A stretch of 64,000 bases of DNA from Candidatus Omnitrophota bacterium. GTDB taxonomy: Bacteria > Omnitrophota > Gorgyraeia > Pluralincolimonadales > Pluralincolimonadaceae. A program made the translations under genes and the position numbers. Positions 39,428 through 49,007 of the stretch are shown in pieces; the first letter of the stretch is position 1, and every line of letters starts with the position of its first letter. Location of the stretch: assembly GCA_041653595.1 (NCBI GenBank), contig JBAZFB010000001.1:1-64000 (forward strand). Reading direction: 5' to 3'. The notes below the pieces were generated by a model, which made no database searches, had not been told where the DNA came from, and saw nothing but the letters and a program-made list of their open reading frames with translations.

Positions 39428-42340
39428 ATGCAGGAACAACCGAAACGCAGGGGTATCCCCTTTTTACGGAAGATATTCTTCTTATTCATATTGTTCGTCA
39501 TCCTGGGCTCTATCGGGCTTTGGTATGTCAACGAGAATATCATGCCCACGAAGGGTAAGTCGCTCATTATCGAGTACCTCACAAAGGCGACCGGCCGCGA
39601 GGTCACGCTTGAGAGCGTCTATTACAACCCGTTCAGGGGCATCGTCCTGAGGAACCTGGCGATCTCCGACGAACCGAAATATAAAAGGAAGTTCCTGGAG
39701 GTCGGAAAGCTTTACCTGAATATCCTCTATATCCCCCTTCTCCATGAGAAGAAGCTGGTGATCTCGTCGGTAAGGATCGACTCGCCGAAAATAGCCCTCA
39801 CCGTAGACGATCGGGACAAGTGGAACTTCCAGTCGCTCGCCTTCCTTAACCAGCCTAAATCCGGGGGCGGAGATATGACCACCATCGTCAACAGCGTCAT
39901 CATATCCAACGCGCGGATAGCGCTCGAGGACCTCGCCGCCGTACCGGCTTTCAGGAAAGAATTGAAGGATACGGATCTCCAGGTATCTCTCTCGTACCCG
40001 CTTAAGATCAAATACAGGTTAAACTCCGGGCTTGACATAAAACAGGCTAATTTCTTTTCGGCCGACGGGCAATTCGATCCCTTCAAAAAAAGCGCGACAC
40101 TCAATCTTAAGCTTAAGGACATACCGCTTGCGGAATTCCAGCCGTATTACACGGATCTGCCGTTCAAGGCCCTGGCCGGGAACCTGAGCGGGAACATCAG
40201 CGCTTCCTATTCCCATGAGAAAAGCCTGACGGTCGCGACTGTCTCGTCGGTCACCGGGCTGGTCTTCGGCCGCGAGGATTACACCGCGAAAGGCGCCATC
40301 GACCTGAGCGGAAAGATAATTTTAGACCTAAAGGACAAGGCCGGAGCAAAGATGCCATGCGTCATAAACGCCGCCGCTAAACTGGCCGTGGTCGAGCTCG
40401 TATCGAAAGATTTCTCGGTAAAAGGCGACGTCGACGCGAACGGCAAATTCTCGTTCGACCTTAAGGACAAGACCGTTCCCCTGAAATATACGGCCGACAC
40501 GCAGCTGCGCGACACGAAGATCGCCGGAGTGCCGGTCTTCGGCGCAATAGACAGGATAAACGGAAAAATATACTTCGACGAGACGAAACTCTGGACAGAC
40601 CTGCTTAAGGGGCTCGCAAAGGGTTTCGACTGCGTATTCTCCGGGACGGTAAAGGACTATAGCAATCCCCGCCTGGACCTGACCGCAAAGACCGACCTCG
40701 ACCTCGCGCGGCTCAACGAACTGCTTGCGCCGGATATGAAGGAAAAACTTAAGGGTTACACATTCAGCGGGATAAGCAAGCTCTCGCTTAACGTCAGCGG
40801 CATGCTGAAACAGCAGGATAAGGTCCCCCTCGCCTACATCGTTACTTCCGAACTTTTGGATTGCGGCGTAAAAACGGCTTTCCTGGATAAGCCCGTCAAA
40901 TCGATAAACGGGAAGCTCGTCGTGAAACAGGACTCGCTGGCGCTGAAAGATATCTCGGCGTTCTTTGACGACAAAAAATACCTTTTAAGCGGAGAGGTAA
41001 CGGGCTTCAAGGCGCCGGCGTGCGACCTCTCGCTCTCCTCGGATGACCTTAAGCTGAGGACGGCGTTCAAGTACATGGAAGATTCCGTGACGTTCGGAAA
41101 ATTCGACGGACGGTACAAGGATACGGTCTTCAACCTCTCCGGGTCTTACGCTAATTTCAAGGATCCTGCCGTCAGCGTAAAGGGAACGGTCGTGACGAGG
41201 ATTGGCGAGATATCCCGGCATCTCCCGAAGGAGAGCGCGGAATTCCTCAATAAACTCAATCCCGCCACATCCCTCTCTTCCTCTTTTGAGTTCAAAGGAA
41301 AGGCAAGGAAACAGGAGACGTGGGACCTCCTGCTTAATAAATTTGAAGGGAAATCAAGCGCCGTAGACCTGGCGGTTTTCGGCTCCATATCGGATTTCAA
41401 AGACCCTTCTCTGGACCTCCGCGGCAGCCTTAACACGACCGTTGAGGAGCTGAAAAAATTCCTGGCGCCGCAGCAGGCGGAGATGCTCACAAAGAGCGAG
41501 GTCGGCGGGGACCTTACATTGAAATTCGTATTTAAAGGCAAGCAAAAGTCCCAGGATACCTGGCAGGCCGACCTGATTGCCGATTCCCCGCAGGTCAACA
41601 TCAAGAAATTTAAATTAGCCGGTTGCCATCTCGAGGCCAAATTCAAGGATAAGTTCCTGACTTTCCCCCGCGTCACCGCCAACCCGTATGACGGCGCATT
41701 AGCCGCTAACGCGGTCATCGATTTCAGCCAGCAGAATCCCCAGTATGTCGTGCAGGTCGCGGTGCGGGATATCGATATCAGCAGGTGGAAGGATGATACC
41801 GATATGAAAGATAAAAAACTGCAGGGGCGTTTTTCGGCGAACGCCGATTTGGGCGGGTTCGGGAGCAACCTGGAGACTCTGAAAGGCAAAGGAAAGTTCG
41901 AGATAAAAGACGGGCATTTCTGGGAATTGCCGGTATTCTCCGGGATAGCGAATATCCTTTATATACCCGGGGTAAGCAATATAGCCTTCGGCGAAGCGCG
42001 CGGGACCTTTAGTATCGCGAACAAAAAAGTATATACGGAAGATACCCAGATGGTCTCCGAGCAGATGAAACTGACAGGCAACGGCACGGTGGATTTCGAC
42101 GGCAACCTCGATTTCCAGACCACCGTGACTTTCGACAAAGGCCTTCTTCAGATAGCTTCTCCCCTCGGGCCGTTCCGCGACTTCTTAATAGATAAAGAAG
42201 GCAATTATCTCGGCATCATAACACTGAACGGGACGACAAAAGACCCGAAGTTCAAGACCAACGCGCCTAGCTTTGACAGGATATTCCAAAACAAACTTTT
42301 CAATAACATCAAGAACGGGATCTTCGGAGGGAACGAATGA
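39428..42340 (+). CDS. AsmA/DUF748-family envelope protein
   Basis: A 970-residue protein with one N-terminal membrane helix (about 14-34, FFLFILFVILGSIGLWYV) and a very long beta-rich periplasmic part. The opening (IIEYLTKATGREVTLESVYYNPFRGIVLRNLAISD) and the end (GKGKFEIKDGHFWELPVFSGIANILYIPG) are typical of AsmA-type proteins, which resemble TamB/VPS13 lipid-transfer grooves. A role in moving phospholipid or in outer-membrane assembly is inferred. TTGCAA (39391) and TATAGA (39413) could start a transcript only a few bases before ATG, so a nearly leaderless mRNA is possible. Its 3' end overlaps rdgB by 32 bases. Confidence 0.85.
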   Translation: MQEQPKRRGIPFLRKIFFLFILFVILGSIGLWYVNENIMPTKGKSLIIEYLTKATGREVTLESVYYNPFRGIVLRNLAISDEPKYKRKFLEVGKLYLNILYIPLLHEKKLVISSVRIDSPKIALTVDDRDKWNFQSLAFLNQPKSGGGDMTTIVNSVIISNARIALEDLAAVPAFRKELKDTDLQVSLSYPLKIKYRLNSGLDIKQANFFSADGQFDPFKKSATLNLKLKDIPLAEFQPYYTDLPFKALAGNLSGNISASYSHEKSLTVATVSSVTGLVFGREDYTAKGAIDLSGKIILDLKDKAGAKMPCVINAAAKLAVVELVSKDFSVKGDVDANGKFSFDLKDKTVPLKYTADTQLRDTKIAGVPVFGAIDRINGKIYFDETKLWTDLLKGLAKGFDCVFSGTVKDYSNPRLDLTAKTDLDLARLNELLAPDMKEKLKGYTFSGISKLSLNVSGMLKQQDKVPLAYIVTSELLDCGVKTAFLDKPVKSINGKLVVKQDSLALKDISAFFDDKKYLLSGEVTGFKAPACDLSLSSDDLKLRTAFKYMEDSVTFGKFDGRYKDTVFNLSGSYANFKDPAVSVKGTVVTRIGEISRHLPKESAEFLNKLNPATSLSSSFEFKGKARKQETWDLLLNKFEGKSSAVDLAVFGSISDFKDPSLDLRGSLNTTVEELKKFLAPQQAEMLTKSEVGGDLTLKFVFKGKQKSQDTWQADLIADSPQVNIKKFKLAGCHLEAKFKDKFLTFPRVTANPYDGALAANAVIDFSQQNPQYVVQVAVRDIDISRWKDDTDMKDKKLQGRFSANADLGGFGSNLETLKGKGKFEIKDGHFWELPVFSGIANILYIPGVSNIAFGEARGTFSIANKKVYTEDTQMVSEQMKLTGNGTVDFDGNLDFQTTVTFDKGLLQIASPLGPFRDFLIDKEGNYLGIITLNGTTKDPKFKTNAPSFDRIFQNKLFNNIKNGIFGGNE

Positions 42341-42914
42341 TGGTCCGCGCTTTCTTTAACGCGCGGCCGCGGTGGCTTATAGAATTCTTCTGTGAAGCGG
42401 AAAGTTCCGCGAAAGTCTTCTTGAATTCCGGCGAAAAGAATACCGGGTCGTAGCCGAAGCCGTTTGCGCCCTTGGGTTCAAAAGTTATCCTGCCGGAGCA
42501 TTCTCCCCTGACTATACCTTTAATGCCGTCAGGCCCGGCGATCGCGACCACAGAAACGAATTTAGCTCCCCTCTTATTCCCCGGCACACTCTCAAGAAGC
42601 CTTAACAGTTTCCGGTTATTACCTTCATAGTCGGCTTTATTTCCCGCGAACCTAGCGGAACGGACGCCCGGCCTTCCGCCGAGCGCTTTGACGGCAAGGC
42701 CCGAATCATCGGCCATAACCAACCGTTTTGTGTATTTCGCTATCTTAAGGGCTTTGAGCCTGGCGTTCGCCTCGAAAGTCTTTCCCGTCTCTTTTACCTT
42801 CGGGGCACCGGGAAAATCGTTCAGGTCGAGGACTTTTATGCCGAGGCCTTTAAGGAGGGCTTTGAGCTCACGCTTCTTTTCTTTATTCCTTGATGATATG
42901 ACTATCTCGAACAC
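42309..42914 (-). CDS. rdgB: Non-canonical purine NTP pyrophosphatase (RdgB/HAM1)
   Basis: A 201-residue house-cleaning enzyme that hydrolyses dITP and XTP. The family signatures are ISSRNKEKKRELKALL, ETGKTFEANARLKA, MADDSGLAVKALGGRPGVRSARFAG and GYDPVFFSPE; SHRGRALKK closes the fold. The start codon is GTG, at the base next to the rph stop. It is the last gene of a nine-gene minus-strand run beginning with the amidase. Confidence 0.93.
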   Translation of the reverse strand: MFEIVISSRNKEKKRELKALLKGLGIKVLDLNDFPGAPKVKETGKTFEANARLKALKIAKYTKRLVMADDSGLAVKALGGRPGVRSARFAGNKADYEGNNRKLLRLLESVPGNKRGAKFVSVVAIAGPDGIKGIVRGECSGRITFEPKGANGFGYDPVFFSPEFKKTFAELSASQKNSISHRGRALKKARTIIRSLRRSRS

Positions 42915-43637
42915 TTAAATACCCAATGTCTTCTTCTGTATGTCGATAAGCTGGCCTATGCCCTTCTTGGCGAGTTCGAGCAATTTATGCAGCTCTTCGC
43001 CGTCAAAAGGTTCGCCCTCGGCCGTTCCCTGGACCTCGATGAACTTCCCCCCGCCGGTCATGACGATATTCATGTCGACATCGGCGTTCGAGTCCTCCTG
43101 GAAAGTCAGGTCGAGGACCGGCTCGCCTTTTATCATGCCTACGCTTGTCGCGGCCACGTAATCGAGCACCGGGATCTTCGTTATCATGCCCTTCTTCTTC
43201 ATCCATGATAACGCGTCGGCAAGCGCGATGAAACTTCCGGTTATCGAGGCGCAACGCGTGCCGCCGTCCGCCTGGATGACGTCGCAATCTATCCAGACCG
43301 ACCTTTCCCCTAATACCGGGAGGTCGACCACGGCCCTGAGCGAACGCCCGACCAGGCGCTGTATTTCGTGCGTCCTTCCGCCTATCGCGCCCCGGACCGC
43401 TTCCCTCTGCACCCTCTGCTGGCACGAACGGGGAAGCATACCGTATTCGGAAGTCACCCAGCCCGTCCCCTTGCCCTTAAGGAACATCGGGACATTCTCT
43501 TCGACCGAGGCGGAGCAGATGACCTTCGTCTCGCCCAATTCCATAAGGCACGACCCTTCGGCGAATTTCATATAATTGCGCGTGACATTCACCTTCCTTA
43601 AGAATTCCGCGCCGCGCCCGTCCGCTCTTTTTATCAT
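42915..43637 (-). CDS. rph: Ribonuclease PH
   Basis: A 240-residue phosphorolytic 3'-exoribonuclease that trims tRNA 3' ends. Motifs: RADGR, SCLMELGETKVICSASVEE, GWVTSEYGMLPRS, GGRTHEIQRLVGRSLRA, DCDVIQADGGTRCASI and VDMNIVMTG. It is full length, 1 base after the fumarase beta gene and abutting rdgB; rph-rdgB pairing is common in bacteria. Confidence 0.95.
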   Translation of the reverse strand: MIKRADGRGAEFLRKVNVTRNYMKFAEGSCLMELGETKVICSASVEENVPMFLKGKGTGWVTSEYGMLPRSCQQRVQREAVRGAIGGRTHEIQRLVGRSLRAVVDLPVLGERSVWIDCDVIQADGGTRCASITGSFIALADALSWMKKKGMITKIPVLDYVAATSVGMIKGEPVLDLTFQEDSNADVDMNIVMTGGGKFIEVQGTAEGEPFDGEELHKLLELAKKGIGQLIDIQKKTLGI

Positions 43638-43638
43638 T

Positions 43639-44154
43639 CTATATTTCCTTTCCCATTGCGTCTATCCCGACGATAGCGGGAAAATCTTTTAACTTCAATT
43701 CGTAAACAGCCTCCGCGCCCAGGTCTTTATACAAGACCGGCTTCGCGTCTATTATCATTTTGGAAAGATACGCGCCGGCGCCGGCGATAGTGATAAAATA
43801 GACCGCCTTATGCCTCTTTATCGCGCGCCTGACATCCTCGGAACGCGAACCTTTTCCTATCATTCCCTTAAGCCCGGCCTTCAAGAGGTGCGGCGTAAAG
43901 AAATCCATCCTGCTTGAAGTGGTCGGGCCGCATGAGCCTACGGCTTTCCCCGGGCGCGCGGGAGTGGGCCCCGCGTAATAGATCACCTGGCCCCTGAGGT
44001 CCAACGGCATCTTCTTTTTCGCGTATGCCCCTACCAGCCTGAAATGCGCCTGGTCGCGGGCGGTATAGACAGGGCCGTTCAGCAACACCTCATCGCCTGC
44101 CCTGAGAGTTTTTATTACGTCGTCTTTAAGAGGTAACTGGATAGAGCGTATCAT
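43639..44154 (-). CDS. Class I fumarate hydratase, beta subunit
   Basis: A 171-residue C-terminal domain subunit of the iron-sulfur fumarase (or related tartrate dehydratase). LPLKDDVIKTLRAGDEVLLNG, GPTPARPGKAVGSCGPTTSSRMD and GKGSR are family marks, with KPVLYKDLGAEAVYELKL near the end. It works with the alpha subunit encoded just upstream (1-base gap), hydrating fumarate to malate. Confidence 0.9.
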   Translation of the reverse strand: MIRSIQLPLKDDVIKTLRAGDEVLLNGPVYTARDQAHFRLVGAYAKKKMPLDLRGQVIYYAGPTPARPGKAVGSCGPTTSSRMDFFTPHLLKAGLKGMIGKGSRSEDVRRAIKRHKAVYFITIAGAGAYLSKMIIDAKPVLYKDLGAEAVYELKLKDFPAIVGIDAMGKEI

Positions 44155-44155
44155 T

Positions 44156-44998
44156 CTAAAGTGTGGCTGTCGCGCTCCTCGTCGCGTGGCAGGATATGCT
44201 TACGCAGACCGGAAGGCCGGCTATATGGGTCGGATATGTCTCTATATTGACGCCCAGGCAGGTGGCCCCGCCGCCGAACCCCATCGGGCCGATCTTTAAG
44301 GCGTTTATCTTCTTAAATAATTCCTTTTCCAACCCCGCGATATGGCGTTTTGCGCTCCGTTTATCTATAGGGCGCATCAGCGCTTTTTTAGACAAAAGGC
44401 ATGCCTTATCAAGGGTGCCGCCGAGGCCCACGCCTATAATATACGGCGGGCATGCGTCGGCGCCGGCTTTCTTTACCGATTCGATCACGAACGCCCCGAT
44501 CTCATCCGCGCCCTGGGTAGGGTTGAGCATCTTGACGGCGGTCTTGTTCTCGCTGCCGAACCCTTTGGGTACGACGGTTATCCTTACTTTGTTCCCCGGG
44601 ACTATCTCCTCGTGTATGACCGCAGGCGCGTTATCCCTTGTATTGACCCTCAGGATAGGGTCGGCGACAACAGATTTGCGCAGGTGGCCTTTTTTGTATC
44701 CTTCGCGGATACCGTCATTGACCGCTCCGGAAAGACTGCCGCCCGTAAGGCTGACGCCCTGTCCTATCTCTATAAATACGACTGCCATCCCGGTATCCTG
44801 GCAGATCGCTATTCTTTCATATTTCGCTATCGCGGCGTTGGAGAGGAGTATTTTAAGGATATTTTTGGCCTTCCGGTCTTTTTCGGCCAGGTATGCTTTC
44901 CTTATGGCGCGGACAATATCCCCGCGCAGGATGAGGTTTGCCTCGACCGCGAGCTTCGCGACCGCGGACTTTATTTTTTTGACATTTATCTTTTTCAT
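44156..44998 (-). CDS. Class I fumarate hydratase, alpha subunit
   Basis: A 280-residue [4Fe-4S] fumarase subunit. Cluster cysteines are expected in AICQDTGMAVVF, ADACPPYIIGVGLGG and GGATCLGVNIET. The start overlaps the queE stop as ATGA. The two-subunit form is common in anaerobes and oxygen-sensitive organisms. A tartrate dehydratase function is a lesser possibility. Confidence 0.9.
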   Translation of the reverse strand: MKKINVKKIKSAVAKLAVEANLILRGDIVRAIRKAYLAEKDRKAKNILKILLSNAAIAKYERIAICQDTGMAVVFIEIGQGVSLTGGSLSGAVNDGIREGYKKGHLRKSVVADPILRVNTRDNAPAVIHEEIVPGNKVRITVVPKGFGSENKTAVKMLNPTQGADEIGAFVIESVKKAGADACPPYIIGVGLGGTLDKACLLSKKALMRPIDKRSAKRHIAGLEKELFKKINALKIGPMGFGGGATCLGVNIETYPTHIAGLPVCVSISCHATRSATATL

Positions 44999-45705
44999 TT
45001 TACACCCTTGATCTTATGGAGTTGCGGTATTATCCTCACGTCCTTCAGTTTCGCCAGCGCCTTCTTCTGCCAATCGAGAAGTTTGGCGTTTTCAGGGACG
45101 CCCTTGAACTCCCCGAAGGCAGAGGCCGGCTGGAATATAAGCGGTATATTCCTGTCGATGCTCTCTATCAACGCGATAGCCTTTTCGACATCGGCGTCGT
45201 GGGTCTCGTTCGTGACGACCATCTTGATAAAAACTTCTTTCTCTTTAGCCGCTTTCAGGAATTCGAAGTGCTCTTCCCAAAAATGCCTGTTCTTCGTCGA
45301 GGACGGCAGTTTGATATCCATGGCGATGACATCGACAAGGCCTATCACTTCCTTCGCCTTATCCGGGAGGGTCCCGTTCGTATCGAGGTGTATCTTATAT
45401 CCCCTTTCCTTTAGCGCCGGCAGGAGGACTTTCAGGAATTGCGTGTGAAGTAAAGGTTCACCTCCCGTTATCGTGACAGCCTTCGCTTTTTTACCTTTAT
45501 CCGCGTCGAATACCTTATCGACGACAGCCCTTATCGAAGACTCTTCGGGCGCTTCCGGCTGTGGCGTATCGCAAAACGCGCAGCGCAGGTTGCAGCCGTG
45601 GAAACGGACGAAGACATGGTCCTCTCCGGCATAGACACCCTCGCCCTGGATAGAGAGGAAGACTTCGGTCACTTTCGCAGTAGGTTGTTTGAATATTATT
45701 TTCAT
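44995..45705 (-). CDS. queE: 7-carboxy-7-deazaguanine synthase QueE (radical SAM)
   Basis: A 236-residue radical SAM enzyme making the 7-deazaguanine core of queuosine. The cluster motif is CNLRCAFCDTP (C-x3-C-x2-C), preceded by SIQGEGVYAG; TITGGEPLL and LDTNGT follow. The ATG at 45705 overlaps the queC TGA as ATGA, and replaces a longer frame from 45765 that lacks a ribosome site. The order queD-queC-queE is a full preQ0 set with folE at 61712 supplying the first step. Confidence 0.93.
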   Translation of the reverse strand: MKIIFKQPTAKVTEVFLSIQGEGVYAGEDHVFVRFHGCNLRCAFCDTPQPEAPEESSIRAVVDKVFDADKGKKAKAVTITGGEPLLHTQFLKVLLPALKERGYKIHLDTNGTLPDKAKEVIGLVDVIAMDIKLPSSTKNRHFWEEHFEFLKAAKEKEVFIKMVVTNETHDADVEKAIALIESIDRNIPLIFQPASAFGEFKGVPENAKLLDWQKKALAKLKDVRIIPQLHKIKGVK

Positions 45706-46379
45706 CTCTTTTTCGAGGGGTCTTTTATCTTGGCCTCCCTGAAACCTTTTTCCCTTATGATGCACGAATCACACGTAAGGCAAGGGCCCTTGCCTCCGGC
45801 GTAGCACGACCACGTATATTCGTACGGCACGCCCAATTTCGTCCCCAACCTGATGATCCGCGCTTTTGCCATGCCTATGAGCGGCGTAAATATCTTTATC
45901 TTGGCGCCGGCTTTTGTTCCGCGCTTAATCAATTTATTGAAAACTTTATAATATCCGGGCCTGCAATCGGGATACCCGCTGAAATCGACCGCGTTCGCGC
46001 CGATAAATATCGCGGTCGCGCCTGTCGCCTCGGCGCAGGAAACCGCGAAACTCAGAAATACCGTGTTCCTTGCCGGCACATAAGTGGCCGGTATCCCTTT
46101 TGCCGGATGCCTTCCGCTCTTTGGCACGGCTATGCGCCTGTCAAGGAGGGCGCTCCCTTTCCACGGCAAAGCGATCTTTATGATCTCGTAATCCGCGCCG
46201 CAGGATCCGGCGATCTTCTTCGCGCTTTCGATCTCTTTTTTATGGCGCTGTCCGTAATCAAAGACCAGGCACTTGCAATCGTATCCCTTGCTCTTCGCGT
46301 AATAAAGCGTAGTCGCGGAATCCAACCCGCCCGACAGCAATACCACCGCCTTCCTTGTCCTGCGCGTGCGATTCTTCAT
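45702..46379 (-). CDS. queC: 7-cyano-7-deazaguanine synthase QueC
   Basis: A 225-residue ATP-dependent enzyme turning 7-carboxy-7-deazaguanine into preQ0. The PP-loop is LLSGGLDSAT; FDYGQRHKKE and PARNTVFLSFA follow; the zinc site is CYAGGKGPCLTCDSC. The start overlaps the queD stop as ATGA. Confidence 0.95.
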   Translation of the reverse strand: MKNRTRRTRKAVVLLSGGLDSATTLYYAKSKGYDCKCLVFDYGQRHKKEIESAKKIAGSCGADYEIIKIALPWKGSALLDRRIAVPKSGRHPAKGIPATYVPARNTVFLSFAVSCAEATGATAIFIGANAVDFSGYPDCRPGYYKVFNKLIKRGTKAGAKIKIFTPLIGMAKARIIRLGTKLGVPYEYTWSCYAGGKGPCLTCDSCIIREKGFREAKIKDPSKKR

Positions 46380-46744
46380 TCAAAATACGTGGCGCAGGAA
46401 TCCCTCGTCTCCCAGACGCTCACGCGCCTCAGCGAGACCTTATCGCCCTTAAGCGCCTTCTTTAAATTATCGTATATATACTTCGCGATATTCTCCGCGG
46501 AGGGATTGCCTTTTTTAAAGAATATTATGCCGTTCAAGTCGCGGTGGTCGAGCGAATCCAGGACGGCGTTCAATTTATTCCTAAGGGTCCTGAAATCTAT
46601 CGCCAGGCCGCCGTGGTCCAGTTTTTTCGTCGCCGCGAAAACCTCGACGTCCCAATTGTGGCCGTGGAGGGCCTCGCATTTGCCGCGGTAGCCCTTCAGC
46701 CTGTGCGCGCCGCTGAAACTCCCTTTTACCGATACCTCAAACAT
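46376..46744 (-). CDS. queD: 6-carboxytetrahydropterin synthase QueD
   Basis: A 122-residue zinc enzyme of the PTPS fold, second step of queuosine synthesis. Zinc His are in FSGAHRL and LHGHNW, with catalytic-type Cys in GKCEALHGH; DHRDLN and SVWET complete the pocket. It overlaps the murI end by 8 bases. Confidence 0.92.
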   Translation of the reverse strand: MFEVSVKGSFSGAHRLKGYRGKCEALHGHNWDVEVFAATKKLDHGGLAIDFRTLRNKLNAVLDSLDHRDLNGIIFFKKGNPSAENIAKYIYDNLKKALKGDKVSLRRVSVWETRDSCATYFE

Positions 46745-47537
46745 CCTTCACCTGCTCCGCTGTCTTGACGTCCGTGCCGAGGAACCTTTTCGCGACGGTC
46801 AGGAACTTACCCGGCGCGTCGCTTACATAAAATCTGGAACGTCCCGCCCTCCGGCCCGGGTATTTCAACCCGCACTCCTCAAGCAAGTTCCTCGCCTCTA
46901 TGGCGGTCTCCTCGGCCGAATCCACAAGTTTTACCGCCTTACCCATCACCTTTTGTATGGCGGGTTTCAGGAGAGGGTAATGCGTGCAGCCGAGGATCAC
47001 CGTATCTATCTTCTTTTCTTTGAGCCCGGAGAGATATTTCCCCGCCGCTATGTCGACTATGCCGTCGCCGGCCCAACCCTCTTCGACGAGCGGGACGAAT
47101 AGAGGGCAGTCCTTGCTGTAAACTTTGATCTTCGGGTCGAGGGCATTTATCTCCTTCTCATAGGCCTTGCTCAGGACCGTAGCCGTCGTCCCTATTACGC
47201 CCACCCGGCCGTTCCTGGTCGAGCGTATCGCCGCCTTCGCGCCGGGCTTGATGACGCCGATTATCGGCACGCTGAAATATTTGGAGAGGAAAGGCAATCC
47301 TATCGCGGACGAAGTGTTGCAGGCGATGATAATAAGCTTCACGTCGAAATTCAGCAGGAAGAGGACGTTCTCTATCGAAAATTTCTTTATCGTCGACGGG
47401 GATTTCGTGCCGTAAGGGACGCGCGCGGTGTCGCCGAAATAGATGATATCCTCGGCAGGCATCTCTTTCGCCAGTTGCTTGACGACGGTGAGCCCGCCTA
47501 CACCCGAGTCAAAGACCCCTATAGGCTTATCTCTCAT
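46737..47537 (-). CDS. murI: Glutamate racemase
   Basis: A 266-residue racemase making D-glutamate for peptidoglycan. Both catalytic Cys are present in IACNTSSA and LGCTHYPLL, with FDSGVGGLTV at the N-terminus. The start overlaps the amidase stop as ATGA, linking two cell-wall functions. Confidence 0.95.
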   Translation of the reverse strand: MRDKPIGVFDSGVGGLTVVKQLAKEMPAEDIIYFGDTARVPYGTKSPSTIKKFSIENVLFLLNFDVKLIIIACNTSSAIGLPFLSKYFSVPIIGVIKPGAKAAIRSTRNGRVGVIGTTATVLSKAYEKEINALDPKIKVYSKDCPLFVPLVEEGWAGDGIVDIAAGKYLSGLKEKKIDTVILGCTHYPLLKPAIQKVMGKAVKLVDSAEETAIEARNLLEECGLKYPGRRAGRSRFYVSDAPGKFLTVAKRFLGTDVKTAEQVKDV

Positions 47538-48643
47538 TTGGTAAATCCGTCGGTAGATTCATAGATCTTCTTGTAATTGAGTATCCCTTTCGCTATCGCC
47601 GATGCTACATCCTCCCTGCACGAGGCGCTCTTAAGGTCTTTTTCTTCCGCGGGATTGGATATAAAACCGATCTCGACCAGCACGGCCGGCATCTGCGCGC
47701 CCTTTAATACATAGAACCTCGCGCTCTTGACGCCGCGGCAATAAAGGGAGGTAGACGCGTCCACGGATTTCGAGATATTCCGGGCTAGCTCTATCGATTC
47801 TTCCCTGTTCTCGGTATATACGAGGTCCCAGAGCGTCGCCTCGAGGTCTGTATTGCGGCGCTGGAAAGAGGAATCGTCAAATTTCAGGAAAGAATTTTCT
47901 GCGGCCTCCACGGCGCGGGCGTTGTCATCGACCGCGGTCGACAGGTAATATACCTCGAACCCCTTCGCGCCTTTCAGTCTCGCCGAATTGGCATGGATAC
48001 TGACAAAGAAATCTACGTTGTTCTCGTTGGCTATCTGCGACCTCTTTTCCAGCGGGATAAACCTGTCCCTGTCGCGGGTCATTACCACATCGACGCCGTT
48101 CTCGTTGAGCTGTTCTTTTACGCGCCTGGCTACATCGAGGACGAGGTCTTTTTCTTTTAATCCGGTCCGGCCTACCGCCCCGGGATCATTGCCGCCGTGG
48201 CCCGCATCGATAACAACCTTCCTTACCAGGTATTTCTGTGTGACCGGCGGCCTGGGGCCGGTGATCCGCGGAGGGCTGAGCACTCTAGCTATCGAATTGA
48301 TGGCAAAATCGGCGGGTATCGCGGCCGAACCCTCATAAAAAACCACCGGGGAGCTTAATCTTTCCGGCTTTCCGTTTATAGCGGCGTAGTCCATGCCGAC
48401 ATAAAAAGCGAATATCTTGTTTTCCTTGATTAGGTCGGCCCTTCTCGCCACCGGGTCCCATTCGCACCTGGCCTGGTAGTATCCGGCGATGAGCGTCAGC
48501 GGGATATAACTCTTGCCGTCGATCTTCACGGCCTGCGATGAAAGCGCGCCCCGTATCTCTCCCATCCTCGGGGCGGTCGCGCATCCCGCGGTAAAAAGAA
48601 GAAGCGCCGCGAAAATCACCAGGAACAGCCTTCTCGTTATCAT
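47534..48643 (-). CDS. N-acetylmuramoyl-L-alanine amidase lipoprotein (Amidase_3)
   Basis: A 369-residue cell-wall hydrolase. The signal peptide ends LLFTAGC, a lipobox. Residues about 30-125 form an AMIN/copper-amine-oxidase-like N-domain; the zinc amidase domain shows VVIDAGHGGNDPGAVG, a catalytic-type Glu region near ESIELA and VSIHANS, ending with VLVEIGFISNPAEE. It cuts septal peptidoglycan side chains. It is first gene of the run leading to rdgB, just downstream of ssrA. Confidence 0.92.
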   Translation of the reverse strand: MITRRLFLVIFAALLLFTAGCATAPRMGEIRGALSSQAVKIDGKSYIPLTLIAGYYQARCEWDPVARRADLIKENKIFAFYVGMDYAAINGKPERLSSPVVFYEGSAAIPADFAINSIARVLSPPRITGPRPPVTQKYLVRKVVIDAGHGGNDPGAVGRTGLKEKDLVLDVARRVKEQLNENGVDVVMTRDRDRFIPLEKRSQIANENNVDFFVSIHANSARLKGAKGFEVYYLSTAVDDNARAVEAAENSFLKFDDSSFQRRNTDLEATLWDLVYTENREESIELARNISKSVDASTSLYCRGVKSARFYVLKGAQMPAVLVEIGFISNPAEEKDLKSASCREDVASAIAKGILNYKKIYESTDGFTK

Positions 48644-48655
48644 TCTCCCCTTAAA

Positions 48656-49007
48656 TGGTGGAGGCGCGGGGATTCGAACCCCGGTCCTTAAGTCACTCGA
48701 TAAGAGCTCCTACGTGCGTTTCCTGCGTTTTGTCATTCGCCCTTCACGGCCGCGCGAGCAGGCCCGCTGCCGGAAAGACTAGCCTTTTGATCTTCTTGTC
48801 CCATTTCTTAAAGGCGAAAGGAATGGGACCAGCCTGCTGCGGTGTCCGACCCGGCTTCGCAGGCAAAACCGGAGGACATGCTGCTTAATTAAGCAGCTAG
48901 CGCGAGTTCATTCGCGTTTAACTTTGTTGCCAGGTTTTAACGAGGCCACCTGACACCCTCGGCACGCAACCCTTAACTTGCTTCTTAAGTCGAAGCCTTT
49001 CGCCCCC
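48656..49007 (-). ncRNA. ssrA: Transfer-messenger RNA (tmRNA)
   Basis: A 352-base one-piece tmRNA. The 5' end GGGGGCG pairs with CGCCTCC before the encoded ACCA, and the T-arm is GGTTCGAATCCCC. The tag frame at 48930-48889 encodes ATKLNANELALAA before TAA, so the full tag is A-ATKLNANELALAA with the usual ALAA degron. It begins 1 base after smpB, its protein partner. It rescues stalled ribosomes. Confidence 0.95.
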
